64,000 nucleotides of DNA, taken from positions 152,372 through 216,371 of the forward strand of contig JAMKCH010049271.1 of the NCBI GenBank assembly GCA_023653785.1, written 5' to 3'. Made by a program: the position numbers and the translations under genes. Of the stretch, positions 10,801-22,914 are shown piece after piece. This stretch comes from Ophioderma brevispina. Taxonomy: Eukaryota; Echinodermata; Ophiuroidea; Amphilepidida; Ophiodermatidae. Every line of letters starts with the position of its first letter. Position 1 is the first letter of the stretch. The notes beneath the pieces were generated by a model. It made no database searches. It saw nothing but the letters and a program-made list of their open reading frames with translations, and was not told the DNA's origin.

Positions 10801-13459
10801 TGCCAAAAACGCATAGTTCCTTTACTTTTATCATGTGAAAAATTTAAATGGTTATGTTATACGCCATTTAACGCATTGATTTATTTGGGCTAAGTCGAAG
10901 TAAATAAATCCTCATATTATTTTTTTTTGTCCATAATTTAAAGTAATTGAATGTACTGGGTAAGTGATTTTTTATGTATTTTATTGTTTTCCGCTCACCC
11001 TGCGATATTTAGAAAATTATTTATTTTAAAAATTAATTACCGGACAATGGATGCAAACGATTTCGATGATTCCTTTCATTATAATATGATAATTCAGTAC
11101 AAAATGAAATTTAAAAAAAATCCATATTTCACATCAAAAGCGCGGCCTCAATTTGTCTAATGTTTACAGTCTATAACTCGTTTCGTTAAATACGCAAACA
11201 ACCAAAACGAAAACGAACGGAACTAGAGAACGCTTACATGCTATCCCCATGAAAATTTGACACACATTTTCAGCACTATAGAGCTAGTGAACCATGAAGC
11301 CCGATTTTCAAAATTGTGTTTCGCAAATAAAATTACACCATAAATTATGTGAATGGTCGATTGCCGGTTGCAATGGCAACGGTATCAAAAAATCCGGCTT
11401 CATGTTCACTTGCTTATTTACCCCCCCTGCACATGCCACCCAGTTCCGGCCCAGTAAGCTTGTTTTAGTTAATTTAGTTACGTCCGTTCTAGTGTTTTTA
11501 GCCAATCAGGGGCCTTACGTGGTTACCATATGGCAACCAGAGCAAAAATTGACATGAAATTTAAAACTTTGGTGACATGGGCTACAATATGAATGGTTAC
11601 CATGTATATCCACTGAGTTAAGGAAATTAAGAAAATCACTTCAAAGTTCACTCACTGCTTCAGACCCCATACTAACCCTCCCTTACACTTGACTAACAGA
11701 GCCAACGTGATGGGCATTTTGTCCTGCTCATTGAGCTTCCCTTTTTCTACCCTTCCATACCCGATGAGAACTTCATATGCTATTAATGAACAAGCTTGTT
11801 CCAACAACTAGTAAGAAGCAAAGTAGGGCCGTGATATAAATATCAGTTTTGCGGACCTTTAGCTCTCACTCAAAGTATCATGACCTGGCAAAGAAATTTG
11901 GACGGAAGCGAGTGTTTGTGACGATTTCCGCGCCTTTAACGGGAGTTTCCATAACCTGACCCTCTGACACACTTGTTTGTTTCTGCCCACACTTATGAAT
12001 CGAAACCCTTCACGGAATACCCTTAACGCCTTGGGAATGTGAGTGTACGGCAAGCATTTACTCATACGGGCAATTTGGATCGCTTTGAGATTGAATGCTC
12101 AAAGAACGTAGAATATTTGCTGGCATTTAGTCGTGTAATATAACAAAAGAATTAGTGTGTGCCATGTGTAAGGCAGTCAAAATTGCAAGACTATACGCTG
12201 CAAAATTAGCAATTTTAACAAGTTATATTTACCAAAGATTTTTTTAAATAATCTGAACCATAAAATCATCCAGACAACCAGACATTGGCGCAATTACAAT
12301 TGAGAAAGCCATTAACCCCCAAAATTAAAAAGGTGATATTTACCCCTATGAATATCATCAGACATGTTTTTCCGCAAGTGGTCTCTGTACTCTTCCGTGA
12401 AAATAACGGTTGATGAATATTCATGGGTAAACAGTAAAGGACAATTGAAACAAAGGCAACTAGCGAAAGAAAATCTGATGACTTTTTGTGAATATCGGAT
12501 TACCATCTACTTCAAGGTTATCTATCGTACTATCAGCCAGTAGCGTAAGCAAATCATCAACTTTTCTTCTTCTACAAATACAAAACGATTTTTCACAGGG
12601 CAATCGAAGCCTTTTGCTCTTTAAAACAACGATAAAAAACTATTGTGATTGTCGGATTACCAGCTGCTTGTTGGCTAAGATATCCAAAGACTACCATTTC
12701 AGTCAACACATTGATTCCAAGAGATTGAAATCCTTTCTATCTAAAAGGACAATTTAAACATTTTTGCTCTTGATTTGTCTTTAACATTTTAACAATTTAA
12801 CAATTACAAACCTGTAACGCCAGATCCATTAAATATATAGTGGTAGCTGCAAGACAGCTCATTTGGGAATGCCTCAGATGGGTTACCTTCTCACCTAAAA
12901 TTTTTGACACTAACCTTGCCGTTGACCATATTCGGTAATTGAAACCGCGGACAATCTGTACAAGAAAATTAAAAATTCGTGCTGTCAGACTCGGGGTCAG
13001 ACAAGTGTACTACTGATGAAAGATCCAACAGCCTACTAAAAAATAACATTAGTACGGATTAACCAGTAAATAGGATAATCTTTTCAAACTGCTGATGGGG
13101 TCCATTCACTAAATAATTAAGATAAGATCAGGCTTTCCTGTCAATAAGGTCTCTATCCAGAAGAGTACACCTATTATCGACTAGACCTTGGTGTTGGACT
13201 CCTGCACAAATGAACAAAGCAGCATATTTGGTTTTCATTAATTAAGAAAAAAATAATGCTGCTTCAAGTTGTTTAAATGAAACGAAAAATATATTCTCAA
13301 CTGTACTGAATTATTACATAAAGTTGTCGAATTAGTCTTGTCTTGACGTATATGTAAGATCCCCAAGAATATAAGAATTCAAAACACACCGTTATGAAAA
13401 AATGATGCGAGTTTGATAAGGTCTGGCTTGCCTGTTGATTCGTTAGATTTTTGTTATTA
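7888..13459. other. long stretch without recognised gene
   Basis: About 5.5 kb with no recognised protein family, RNA gene or ordered repeat. Open frames at 8141-8371 (+), 9713-9925 (-) and 11294-11557 (+) are under 90 codons and show no family signature. A possible repeat edge lies near 10617, where TTAAGGGGGTTGG is followed by CGAGATATGG at 10771, but no partner end was found. A TCGGATTACCA word recurs at about 12495 and 12651. The region reads as old intergenic or intronic DNA. Confidence 0.5.
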
Positions 13460-13879
13460 GGTTGGAAACAGAGCGAGACGGTGGGAACTGTGCTCCAAAG
13501 TGCAGTCACCTGTGACACGACATCTTAAATGAACTTTAAGTGATCCTTTTTTTCTGCAAAACCGACTCTGGAACTTTTCTTCCTTTTTTACATTTATCCA
13601 CCGATGGGCATCTGTAACGACCTGCAAACAAAGGAAAGATACGGAAACTCGACAAGGAGATCTTATTCTATGTAAGGAATGCAACGACATAGATTTCCGC
13701 AAGTTACTAGCACGATAAAAGCACCGGACCTCGATACCCTCACCGCCCCGTAACAAGCGGGAACAAATTAGCCCCGGCACCCGGTCCAACGATTTTATAC
13801 CCACCCCAAATACGCGATTACTTCCAGCAACAGACTCGTTCCAGCTAATGATAGACCTTATGTGGAGGTAACCGTACGC

Positions 13880-14950
13880 GATCCAATGCACGGAAAGATG
13901 CAACAACACCACGGACAAGAACAAAACGATATAGAATGTATCATGTGTCAGGAACTTTTCCACCAAAAAACCTGACGTGGTTTGTCAGGGTGGAACAAAA
14001 CCAACTGGGATGTGTACCACGGTAAAAGGACATACCCAAGCTGCTGAAAGAGCTCACACAGAAGGTTCATAACCAAGACCAAAGAAATAACATGGGTAAG
14101 AAGAAAGGGAAAACGCTCCCTCTCCCTCCTGTAAATGAACATAAAACAACAATAAATCTACTGGGCCAAACCCAAAGCAACCAGAAGATGATCATGGAGT
14201 CAACAAGGTGGACATAGGAGAGAAACCTACTGATACTGGTACATCGGACGGGGAAACAGGCTCCTCATAGGGGGGGGGGGAAAAAGAGTCAATAAGTAAG
14301 ACATTCATGACAGCTGGTCTCCAAGAATACCACGGTAAAGTGTATACGCGGTGGGAGAGTTACAGACATCATGCCAATATCAGGGAGGAACCAGTTAAGT
14401 AGGACTCTATCATTATCCCTTCCCGGTTTACCCACAAGACTGTATAGAGGATGCGATTTGGAACCGGCAAGGCAGCTGTTAAGTGTATGGTTCAGTATGT
14501 CCACGAGAAAAGCACCTAACACAAGAATCACATATCACCATCTGCCCAAGGAACCCGACGGAGATGGAAACACACCAAAACCGGCGTCGTCGTAGACAAC
14601 TGAACTATCTGTACAAGGAATTAGCTGCAACTTCGGATCATTGTGAACTCATTGATAATGACGCGGGAATTGCCAACTTAGGACCAATGAGCAGACCAAG
14701 AACCGCTAATGGTAGAGGTTCACCTATCCAAGCAAGGGGGACACGGAAGCTACTAACAAACATCAATTCGCAATGCCCCATCATCAAGCCGACGACAAGG
14801 AAATCCTACCCGCCTACAGAGCAACAAGAAAGTGACATGAAACCAAAGGGAAAGAAGGATGTTACTGCTGTGGAGAAAAGAGAACTTAACCACCAGAAGA
14901 AGATGTAAATATGGAAAGCCTTTGAAATGCAACAAATGTGGCGGAATTGG
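13880..14950 (+). pseudogene. LINE-A ORF1 remnant, zinc-finger nucleic-acid-binding protein
   Basis: LINE ORF1 proteins bind the element RNA and act as chaperones during target-primed reverse transcription. Seen here: a Cys-x2-Cys-x4-His core (13937-13963, reading CIMCQELFH) like the start of a PHD-type finger, a lysine/glutamine-rich basic stretch, and a second Cys pair near 14928-14940 (KCNKCG). The longest intact piece is 141 codons (14483-14908), strongly basic and low in hydrophobics. Frames switch several times. Assignment rests on the finger plus its place directly upstream of the endonuclease. Confidence 0.5.
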
Positions 14951-15329
14951 AAAACAAGTAAAAGAACTGTAAATAGGCTGTAGGCAAAGAGGAAATATAT
15001 GCCGTTTCTGAATTTAACAGAGAAAAATTGCTTTTAGCGGCAGTGATTGCATGGGTTTTCAAAGTGGTGAGTATTATAATAACTTGTATGTAACAATTTG
15101 AGGTCCTTAAAGATGAATGTAATGGTAGAGTAGACGATAAGGGTAAATACCTCAATGATAGTACTGAAGATTCACACGTTGTAAATAATGACTAACCTCG
15201 AGGTACACTCTAAAACATACGGTAGGCGCATAGAAGAGGTTGTGAAACGTAGAATCCAAAGACGGTTGCAATTGTATTAAAAATTGCTTCAATAATATTC
15301 CGAGTGCGAAAAGTAAAACATTACGATCT

Positions 15330-16075
15330 CAAAACACTTTATTGTGTCGAATCATATTCAGATCATTGGGCTTGCAGAATCATTTCTGAAAGATAAACCA
15401 CCAGATTAATATAAATGGTTATAATTGGATTGGTAAAAACCGCGATAATAATAATAAGAACGTGAGGGTGGAGGATGGAATAGGTTTCCTTATAAGAGAT
15501 GACGTCAAATTCTTGACGACACGTCTTTGACACAAAAGTCCGACACTATGAAAGGACTCTTTGGGGTTAAATTCAGCTGCACCGCGTCTTCGGATTCAGT
15601 CTACTTTCTAGCGGTTGCATACTTTCCTTGTGAAGGGAAATGATCTATGCTAACGCGAAGCTCTATGTTAACCTTCTTTCAGAAATCATAAAATCCAAAA
15701 GATAATAATGATGCAATATAAATAAGAGGGGGCGACTCAACGGGCAAAAAATTGGAAATAATATCGAAGAAGACCCGACAACGATTACAATGGCAAAGGT
15801 TTGCTTGATTTATGTGACTAGACTTAATATCCTAAACCTGAATGACAAATGTACAGGTGTTTAGACATGGGTAAAAAATCAACAAAGGAAAGTGCTTGAC
15901 TATATGTGTGTTTTGATATGTTATTACCACAATCTTGGGTACCTTTTTGATTGGATTTACAGGATAATCAGCCACCTCAGACAAAGAGACTATTGAAAAA
16001 ACCACTATGTGTACTACAATACTTTGGGTAGATGAAATCATAATATCCATAATGCTAATGAAGAGGGCAATGAAC
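15330..16075 (+). pseudogene. LINE-A endonuclease (APE type) remnant
   Basis: The APE-like endonuclease nicks target DNA to prime reverse transcription. Spread over shifting frames are its usual blocks: a degenerate target-strand motif near 15360-15420, the GIGFLIRDDVKFL block (15474-15517; compare the family GG-x-x-FL-x-x pattern), YFLAVAYFPC (15602-15635; family LA-x-VY), a GDSTGK segment near 15730 that matches the family GDFN, and a GKGLLDLC segment near 15795. The first is preceded by several stops, so the protein is dead. Confidence 0.65.
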
Positions 16076-16077
16076 TA

Positions 16078-16215
16078 GTTTATTGGCATCAATGACACCT
16101 CAAATTGTATAACCAGGATTGGGAATTAAACTAAACTGAATATAAAGAGAGTTTATTTGGCATCGATGACATTAATCTTTTGAATAACCAGGATATAGGA
16201 GTAAACTAATAAACT
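16078..16215 (+). repeat. 73-bp tandem duplication inside LINE-A
   Basis: The segment starting TTTATTGGCATCAATGACA (16078) is repeated with changes at 16151 (TTTATTTGGCATCGATGACA), followed in both by AATAACCAGGAT-like and TAAACTAA words. It lies between the endonuclease and reverse transcriptase blocks and breaks the reading frame. Confidence 0.7.
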
Positions 16216-16239
16216 TGAGGAAATTAAAATTCTCTGGAA

Positions 16240-17015
16240 GGCCGAGAAGGCTAACAAATCTTGAGTGCATTCCCACGATGGATGGAATGAAGGGATAATT
16301 ATTCCGATTTTTAAGAAGAAAGGAGACCGAAAGACCTTGACAATTACAGAGGCATTACACTAACATCGTGTGTCTCGAAGGTTTATAAGAATTGTCGCCC
16401 AGGCAAGTGTCAAAGTTTATCCGAGAGAAAAATATTCTTAGAGGTTTCAAGGTACGGTAGCTTTCGGAAAGACAGGCGCTGTGAAGCACCACAAATTATA
16501 TTCAATATTTAAAGTATCTTAGCTACGCGCCAGCGAAAGGCAAAAAACAACAAGATCTGGCTTTCCTTTGACTTTCAAAAAAAGGCATTCGACACTGTCT
16601 GGAGACACGGTCTATTTAAAGCACTCAAGAGTGTTGGTATTGAGGGAAGCTTCCTAAAATTATTATGAACATGTACGAAAACGTTTAAAAGCAAAGTCAT
16701 TCAAGATATGGATACAGATTATTTTAATGTTGAAGAGGTGTGATGTTAGTGTTGAACAAAGGTTGGGTGCGTTCGCATTATTTTCTGCGTGTACATTAAC
16801 GAACTGCCTAAAATGATTAGATCCAAAAACTTGGGTATAAGCATTTTTGGCACAAAAATCGGGTTGTTTGTTCTGGGCAGACGACGTGGTCTAATTGGCG
16901 AGAAGGGATCATGATCTTGATAAACTCCGTGCTGTCGCTAGTGAACTTTTCGAACCAAATGGAAAAAGTGCTTTAAACTACGACAAATCAAATGTACTAA
17001 TTACAGGCAAGTAAA
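16240..17015 (+). pseudogene. LINE-A reverse transcriptase remnant
   Basis: Hallmarks of a non-LTR reverse transcriptase are readable in order: GWNEGIIIPIFKKKGD then DNYRGITLTS (16278-16370), DFQKAFDTVW (16570-16600; motif A with its aspartate), a block ending NELPKM near 16805, FWADDVV (16870-16890; the catalytic DD pair with Trp in place of the usual Tyr), and LNYDKSNVLITGK (16975-17010). At least four frameshifts separate the blocks. The enzyme would have copied element RNA at the nick. Confidence 0.85.
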
Positions 17016-17480
17016 AGATACAAGAGAAAATGGAAAAAAATAAGTAATAATTACATAAAATGAGGTTAATCAGTACAAATACCTAGGGTAAACATAACAA
17101 GAAATCAATCAGACCACACTTGCATTGAGGAAATCTTAAATAAAGGCAACCGCTGTAATAGCTTATATTAAATCAATAATGGACGGCCAGAGGACTTCAT
17201 AGGGTTATATTGTAATATGGTGACCTTCTGTGGAAATCGATGGTCTATTCATCTATTAATTACGAATGTGCAATAGGTTTTTCAGCCCCCGCCCCGCACA
17301 GTAGAGAGGATGATAGATAAAATCGAAAATTACAATATCACATGGCCGTTTCGTAGTATTCTCAAAGCTCCAAGAAATGTGGCCAAGGAAGCTCTATGGA
17401 GACCTTGGCTGGCAATCCATCGCCGCAACCAAAGAAGAAATATTCGCATTGTTATATGGCCTCCATGTTTCTGATTAAAC
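17016..17480 (+). pseudogene. LINE-A ORF2 C-terminal module
   Basis: Readable blocks are QYKYLG (17070-17090), WYS-like GDLLWKSM (about 17216-17240), an INYECAIW block (17255-17280) and PRNVAKEALYGDLGW (17370-17413). The last is a typical conserved box after the RT in many APE LINEs. It is broken by frameshifts and merges into the next LINE remnant. Confidence 0.7.
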
Positions 17481-18380
17481 TTTTAAAAAATATTATTTTC
17501 TCAATTTTATTTGACAAAAGATTTCTCATGGGAAAAGCACTTTTGGTTTACTATAAAAGAGAGAAAAGGGGATTCCCAGAGTTGTTTATGCAGGCTGCAC
17601 CTATTTAGATTGCACAATGGGGAAGGGGGGAATTCCCCAAGGATGTAAACTTAGAAACTTGTTTATGTTTTGAGATCAAAACTATTGCAAGAACAAGGGA
17701 TTTCCCCACAAAGTTTATATATGAAGTGATGTAAAATTTAGATGTGAAATCTGATTTGATGGTGCAAGGTCATGTTTATGCATACGAGGATGATGTAAGA
17801 CATATTGTAACAAAGGGAAATCTAGTGTGTGTGTGAAGAAAATTAGGAGTGTGACTGAAGGACTGGGGCCAGCAGTTGACAGTTGAAATCAGAGGAGCTG
17901 AACTAGAGCTCTGGAGCTATACAGTATCTAATTATAGCTGTGTTGTTATCTACAATATGGTAGAATTTGAGTTTACATCTAGTGCCAGGATTTAATATTT
18001 TGGATGCCGCCGGAGCTTGATATCTAAAGTGTCTGCTGTCGTCTTTTAAGCCAAAAGAGCTTCAGTTTTGGAATCACAAAGGGGATTCCCGTTTGTGGTT
18101 TTTTCCTAATATTGAGGACTAGCGGCAGATGATGGTGGTATAATTAACCTGGTTTTTATTATTGTGGACCATTTGTCGTCGGAGGGAAAGCCCCGTCGTT
18201 TGAACTGCTGGACAGATTACCTTCAGGACTGAGAAGATCCCTTGGAATTATTACCTGAGTTTTGTTGAACTTGTGCGCTGTAATTTTGAAGTCTCGTGTG
18301 CTGTGAGAGGACATATCGTTGAACCGCAACGCTACATGTGACATCAGTGGCATTCTGTTACAAATTAAGGTCAAATAAAT
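17440..18380 (+). pseudogene. possible second LINE reverse transcriptase remnant
   Basis: After LINE-A ends, a different set of LINE-like blocks appears: a VYAYEDDVRH segment (17774-17803) that looks like the catalytic YADD motif with one change, a GA-x-LEL segment near 17896, and a later block resembling the post-RT module with SLISKVSAVVF (18012-18046). The order and spacing fit an L1/Tx1-like ORF2, but each block is weak and separated by stops. The alternative is that 17440-18380 is LINE-A 3' sequence and the matches are chance. Confidence 0.35.
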
Positions 18381-19142
18381 AAATTGGTGTGTTGTAATTG
18401 TGTATTTCTGGATTTATTAATGTTTTGGACATACCAAATTCTTGCCTTGAACCAATTACCAAAAATCATAAATCTGTTTCTGTTATAATATAAAAATTCA
18501 GAGCACTTGTGCACAGGCTTCGTTTATTTTGGTTTGAAAGGTATTTGACCCTTAGGCGTCCCGAGACGTAGAACAATTCAATATTTTAAGAGGTAAAAAA
18601 CATGGAAACAACAGATTACCTAAATTACTTCTCAATGCAATTTTTCATGTCGATGAGCAACTGAAATGGGGTTGGGTTGCCTCTTGTGTCTGTAATATGC
18701 AATGCAGTGACAATTTATTCAGAGAACGCCAAGATTATGAATTGGTGTCATAATTCAAAGCACAAAAACAAAGAGATGGATCAAAATGATTGGAAACTAG
18801 GGTTATCAAATCAGCATCTCAAAACCTACTCTAAACATAAAGATAAACATCACTAGAACCGTAACTTACTTGACGAACCTAAACTTTGAAGGGGTAACGC
18901 CTTTAAGTTTTAAGCGCGTACAAATACACTTAAATCGTGAAGAAAGCAGAAGTTGGAATGAACACAACACTGGTATGTGTAAAATAGTATCTCTAATAAT
19001 ACTGCAAACAGTGGACAATTTCATGTTTGAACAGCATACATCTAAAAACACTACGAAAAAAATTGTTACACAAACAGGGAAGAATTAAACATGACGGGAT
19101 GGAATGTAATCTGGGATTATTTTCAAAGCAGGTGGTACTCAC
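18381..19142. other. no recognised gene
   Basis: AT-rich. AATAAATAAA at 18375-18384 may be the polyadenylation signal of the LINE remnant before it. Nothing else is recognisable. Confidence 0.4.
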
Positions 19143-19238
19143 ATTAGGCACCATCTCCTCCAGACAACATTTTAAATAAATACGAACTTGGCTTTGTCCT
19201 TGACAGATGCTGCAAAGAGTTTCTAACTGATGCGTGGG
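19143..19238 (-). CDS. candidate 96-bp host-gene exon
   Basis: On the minus strand a pyrimidine-rich acceptor (TTTTTTCTTAAAG) precedes 96 open bases, exactly 32 codons, followed by a strong donor GTGAGT. Only one frame is open across the segment. The peptide has three cysteines in short order, reading LCSICQGQ then LKCCLEEMVP, and looks like a helical protein segment rather than random AT-rich sequence. I do not recognise the family. I could not find in-phase neighbouring exons: the splice-like segment at 18870-19001 does not continue this frame. It remains a candidate. Confidence 0.25.
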
Positions 19239-19440
19239 CTTTAAGAAAAAAGATATTAGGTGATAACAATACCTAACCAATCAATCCTGCTGCTAAAGCA
19301 AAAGATAATTTGTACATTTGTGTACACAGGTAAATGCGTACTTTATATAATTGGATCATTGTTATGTAAAATATCTGTATGTTGGCCCTTTATAAATGTG
19401 TTGTAATGTAGGTACGTGCAGGTGTTTATACATTGACATT
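19239..19440. other. no recognised feature
   Basis: Short AT-rich stretch between the candidate exon and the microsatellite. Confidence 0.4.
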
Positions 19441-19541
19441 GGGTGTGTAGGTGTTGACGTGTGTGCGCGTTGTGTGTGAGGGTGTGTGTGCGTGTGTGGG
19501 GCTTGTGTGTGCGTGTGTGTGGATGGGGTGTGGTGTGTGAC
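19441..19541 (+). repeat. imperfect (GT)n microsatellite
   Basis: About 100 bp of GT repeats interrupted by GC and GG steps (GTGTGTGCGTGTGTGGGG and similar). Opposite-strand frames rich in His, Thr and Pro come from the CACACA content and are not genes. Confidence 0.85.
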
Positions 19542-20889
19542 TGAGAGATGCGTCTAGATGTTGGTAAACCCACCCAATCACTGTAAACGTAAATGTTGAA
19601 AACCTTTTTCTATATACTATGTTTCTGTAATGTATTGCACCACTATTATCGGTGTGTGCGTGATTCAAAAAGCGTTGTAATAACTAAAGTAAATAAATAC
19701 AAGAAATAAATCCCGCCGACCTAGCGGCTCGCCTAAAGGCTCGCCGCTGGTCGGAGTCTAACAGGCTTTACCAAACTCATCAAAACACATTTATTTCATA
19801 ACGGTTGGTGTGCTCAATATCTATTCCCAATTCTTTTGTACGTATGTCCACGCATGATACGTACAATTCAAGTCCGTGCGAATTGCACATTTGGGTGAAC
19901 TCAAAAGAGAGCACCCCAGTGAGGTGCTGGGACTTGGAATGCGCAAACCAACCAGTTCACATAATGGCGTTATACATGTACACAACCAATATACGAAAAA
20001 GCCCCCCATGACATTCATAGAATGGCCGCATATAAGCTCATAGATGGATCCTCTGTATATGGTATATTTGCTGAGTGTTGGGAAGAAAAACTTAGCAAAT
20101 ATGCATCTCAGTGGGTGATGTCTCGCATTGACCTTAAGCCCTTTGGAGTTACCTAACCACATTTATGGCAAATTTGTTTTGTATGGTACGTAACGCATAA
20201 TTACAACAGTGATAACACATATACATTTAAATATTTTAAAGACAACTATCAGTGATATTTAAATATTTGGAATGTGCAGGAATAAGCTTCAAGTGAAGGA
20301 TAAGTCTGTAGAATTCTCATAATTACCTTTTCCAGCTTAAAAGGTGACAGAAAAGGAAGAAACGGCAGTGTTCCAAGTTGCGATTCTCCATTCAATTACT
20401 GTTGTAGTAAGTGTCCGAACTGACCGTATGACTAAAATCTCCGATTCGGTCATTATTAGGTTGCTTCTGGTCTTATCATATTGCAGGGTATGTTAGGATA
20501 CTGTACATTGTTACCTACATGTACCAATCTGATTTTTGATAATTTTTTTCGATTGCCAACATATAAAATAACTTTTTTACTTATTTTTGTAAATGTAAAT
20601 TTTTTTTTTTTGGTGGCCGATTTAGGCAAATCACTGATCGGTGTTCTTTAATCAAGGGCTTCTCAATGATATGTACCAAAATTATACAAGTAATTGGTAA
20701 AAGCATTGAATGTTATGAAGCCTTCAGTGTTATTTGAAACCCCTGCGGTAAAATTTGCCCTATTTGAGGCTCTGACGCATTCAGCACCTTGCACTTCATT
20801 ACTTTTAAATAATAATGCAAAATACAACATAATCTTTTAGTGTTTATATGATAGATTCTTCATATTCATCCATTTATGCTGTGGCAGAT
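19542..20889. other. no recognised gene; one GC-rich hairpin
   Basis: Nothing coding is recognised. A hairpin lies at 19716-19754: CCGACCTAGCGGC pairs with GCCGCTGGTCGG around a 14-base loop that itself contains GCCTAAAGGC. It stands out by GC content. The 113-codon minus frame at 19821-20162 has no family signature. Confidence 0.45.
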
Positions 20890-20979
20890 GCGTTGTGCGG
20901 TGGCCTAGTGAGATTGCAAAGAAAGTTAACGCCCGGAAAGGTCAAACCCAGGTGTCAAACAGTCGGTGTATGAATCGGT

Positions 20980-21545
20980 AACCATGGATCTAAATGAGAC
21001 CCAGAAAGAAGTTAAAGACCTCAAAAAGGAGTCTTGCAGAGGGTAAAAGGGGAAAGGATGCACTTGAGACACCCGTGTTGATGATGCTGAGCAATATAGC
21101 CGACGGAACTGCTTTTGTCTACATGGTGTACGCAACAAACATACGTAACGAGACACAACATTGGCAATGGATACCCTAAATAGAGCAAACTAACTCCAAT
21201 TGAACTTAGATCCTAATCATTTTTACAGGACTCATCGTCTGGGAAAACCAAAGCGCACAGATGATGTCAACTCATCAAAGCCCAGACCAATCATCATAAG
21301 TTCCTTTCATACCAGAAGAGCCCTGGTACGTTTATCGTTCCAAAAGGAAACTCAAGCACACATCACTGCTCATCACTGACAACCTAACCCAGAAACGCAT
21401 GACATTTATAGAGAAGCCCAGCGCATGGCATGGGATGCAAAGATAGCTGGTACCTGGAACACAGGACGGCAGAATCAAACAGTACTCACCAACATGTGAG
21501 AAAGGTATTCATAAAATCCTTAGCTGACTTAGAAAACCTATACAT
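20980..21545 (+). pseudogene. LINE-B ORF1 remnant
   Basis: An ORF1-type RNA-binding protein. Seen in order: a charged heptad-like segment with ETQKEVKDLKKE (20996-21033), likely coiled coil; NIRNETQ (21139-21160); HRLGKPKRTDD (21233-21265); KPRPIIIS (21279-21302), the signature of the LINE ORF1 C-terminal domain; a segment with ITDNLTQKR split by a frameshift (21370-21400); and SLADLENLY (21516-21543). Several stops and frameshifts make it a pseudogene. The motif order is close to ORF1 proteins of aquatic invertebrate LINEs. Confidence 0.65.
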
Positions 21546-22910
21546 TTGGTCTTCGTGGGCTTTTTTCATAACTCAAACCATTCCATTTGATTATGTTCAT
21601 TTGATTGATTTCAGTTGAAACTTTTCATTCACCATTACTCTTCTCTTCTGTTAATGGAATTTTTCGAACTTAATTTCGTCAAACAAATTGAGTTTTTGCA
21701 CTTCTAAGTATCATTACTACATTTAACTACCATACATAACCATGTTAATATTGTGGTTTTTTTTTCCATTGTTAGCTTATTTTGGGCCCCCCCGTTCTCA
21801 CTTTTTTGATTTGATCAACTTTTTTTTTTTTTTAATTTTTGCATTTTTATAGTATTATGTTTTTAATTCTGTGTTTCTGATGGTTTATCCGCCCCCTTCC
21901 TTTTCAGGGGCCCCTGCTACGAGAGACTAATAATTAATTACGGGCCCCATTTTAAATATTATGTTTCATCTCTGATTGTTAAAGACAACCTAATACAGTT
22001 CACGGTTCAATATGTTAGTTCAGTTTTATTTTCGCATTTAATTGACCTGTTGCATAACATTTTATAATCGTCGTTCCTGCAGTGAGTGTCTATCATACCG
22101 TGAATTGCACATTTCAATCTCCTGCCGAATTGCCACATTTATTGATTTTACTTCAACTTTATTTCAGCGGTTATTCCTGCTTGACAGGCCCCAATTCCTT
22201 CTCTGTGTTTGTAAAATCTATAAAATCTATAAATGGCACATATCACCTAGCGTTGTGATTAATAGTGGAAATGACCATTGCCCGCTGTACATGTAGTGGT
22301 ATGTAGTCTTGCCGATTCACACACTACTACACTTGTATCCGATCTTTCTTCTGTTTGGCTTTATATCACCATGTTGTACAGCGGTCCAATGTTCCTCCGC
22401 TATTTGCCATCTTTCCCTAAACATATATAAATTATTACTTGTGACCAATTATGTTTATTATAATTATTTTGTGAAGCATTGTTTTTGTTATTTTTTTTGC
22501 TTTACTATTTCTTGTTATCTACCATTCTTAGTTTTTGCATTTGACCATGCTTGTCTGTGATGATTATGGTCCCCTTTTGTTCCCTGATCATTACTGACCG
22601 TACAATCCATGATCGTGACCGCTTACATCTTCCTCGAGTCATGCCGGCAACGCGTTATTGGCGTTCATACGTTGTTTTTGCGTGCGTGTTTTCCGCGTGC
22701 GTGTTTTCGGGGCATTGGCCTTTATACGCTAGCGATTTAATGCTGCGCTTAACGCATTACACACTGACATCAACGTTCGAGGAGGATGATTGTACTAAAA
22801 ACTATTCTGGCCAACATATTTTATGTATGAGGAAGCTTTATAATTAATGACCTCCCTTAAGTGCTTCCTAACCCAATTTATAATGTCGCAGGATGACACT
22901 ATATTTTGGT
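21546..22910 (+). other. T-rich UTR-like segment inside LINE-B
   Basis: The segment is T-rich, with a homopolymer T run near 21822 and a GGGGCCCC-like word at 21908 followed by ACGAGAGACTAAT and GGGCCCC at 21942. Such GGGGCC-CTGC-GAGACT sequences are typical of CR1/L2-like untranslated regions. It is open in places but encodes only low-complexity hydrophobic peptides. Confidence 0.4.
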
Positions 22911-22914
22911 TATT

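Larger units (their letters stand above)
13460..17480 (+). mobile_element. LINE-A: decayed non-LTR retrotransposon
   Basis: A roughly 4-kb element reads left to right: an ORF1 with zinc-finger motifs (about 13.9-14.95 kb), an APE-type endonuclease (15.3-16.1 kb), a reverse transcriptase (16.2-17.0 kb) and the conserved C-terminal module (17.0-17.48 kb). Every domain is interrupted by frameshifts and stops, so it is dead. The 5' edge is uncertain; 13460-13880 is assigned as leader only by position. The family is APE-bearing; motifs fit CR1/Jockey/I-like lineages, and I cannot place it further. No target duplication was identified. Confidence 0.8.

Noticed and set aside
13457..13966. 169-codon minus-strand open frame
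   Set aside because: It lies antisense to the LINE-A leader and ORF1 start, whose + strand shows a zinc-finger core. No family motif is visible on the minus strand.
18870..19001. second exon candidate, minus strand, with a GTAAGT donor
   Set aside because: Its acceptor phase meets a stop when joined to 19143-19238, so the two cannot form one coding sequence as they stand.
19343..19668. His/Thr-rich minus-strand frames
   Set aside because: They are translations of the (GT)n microsatellite.
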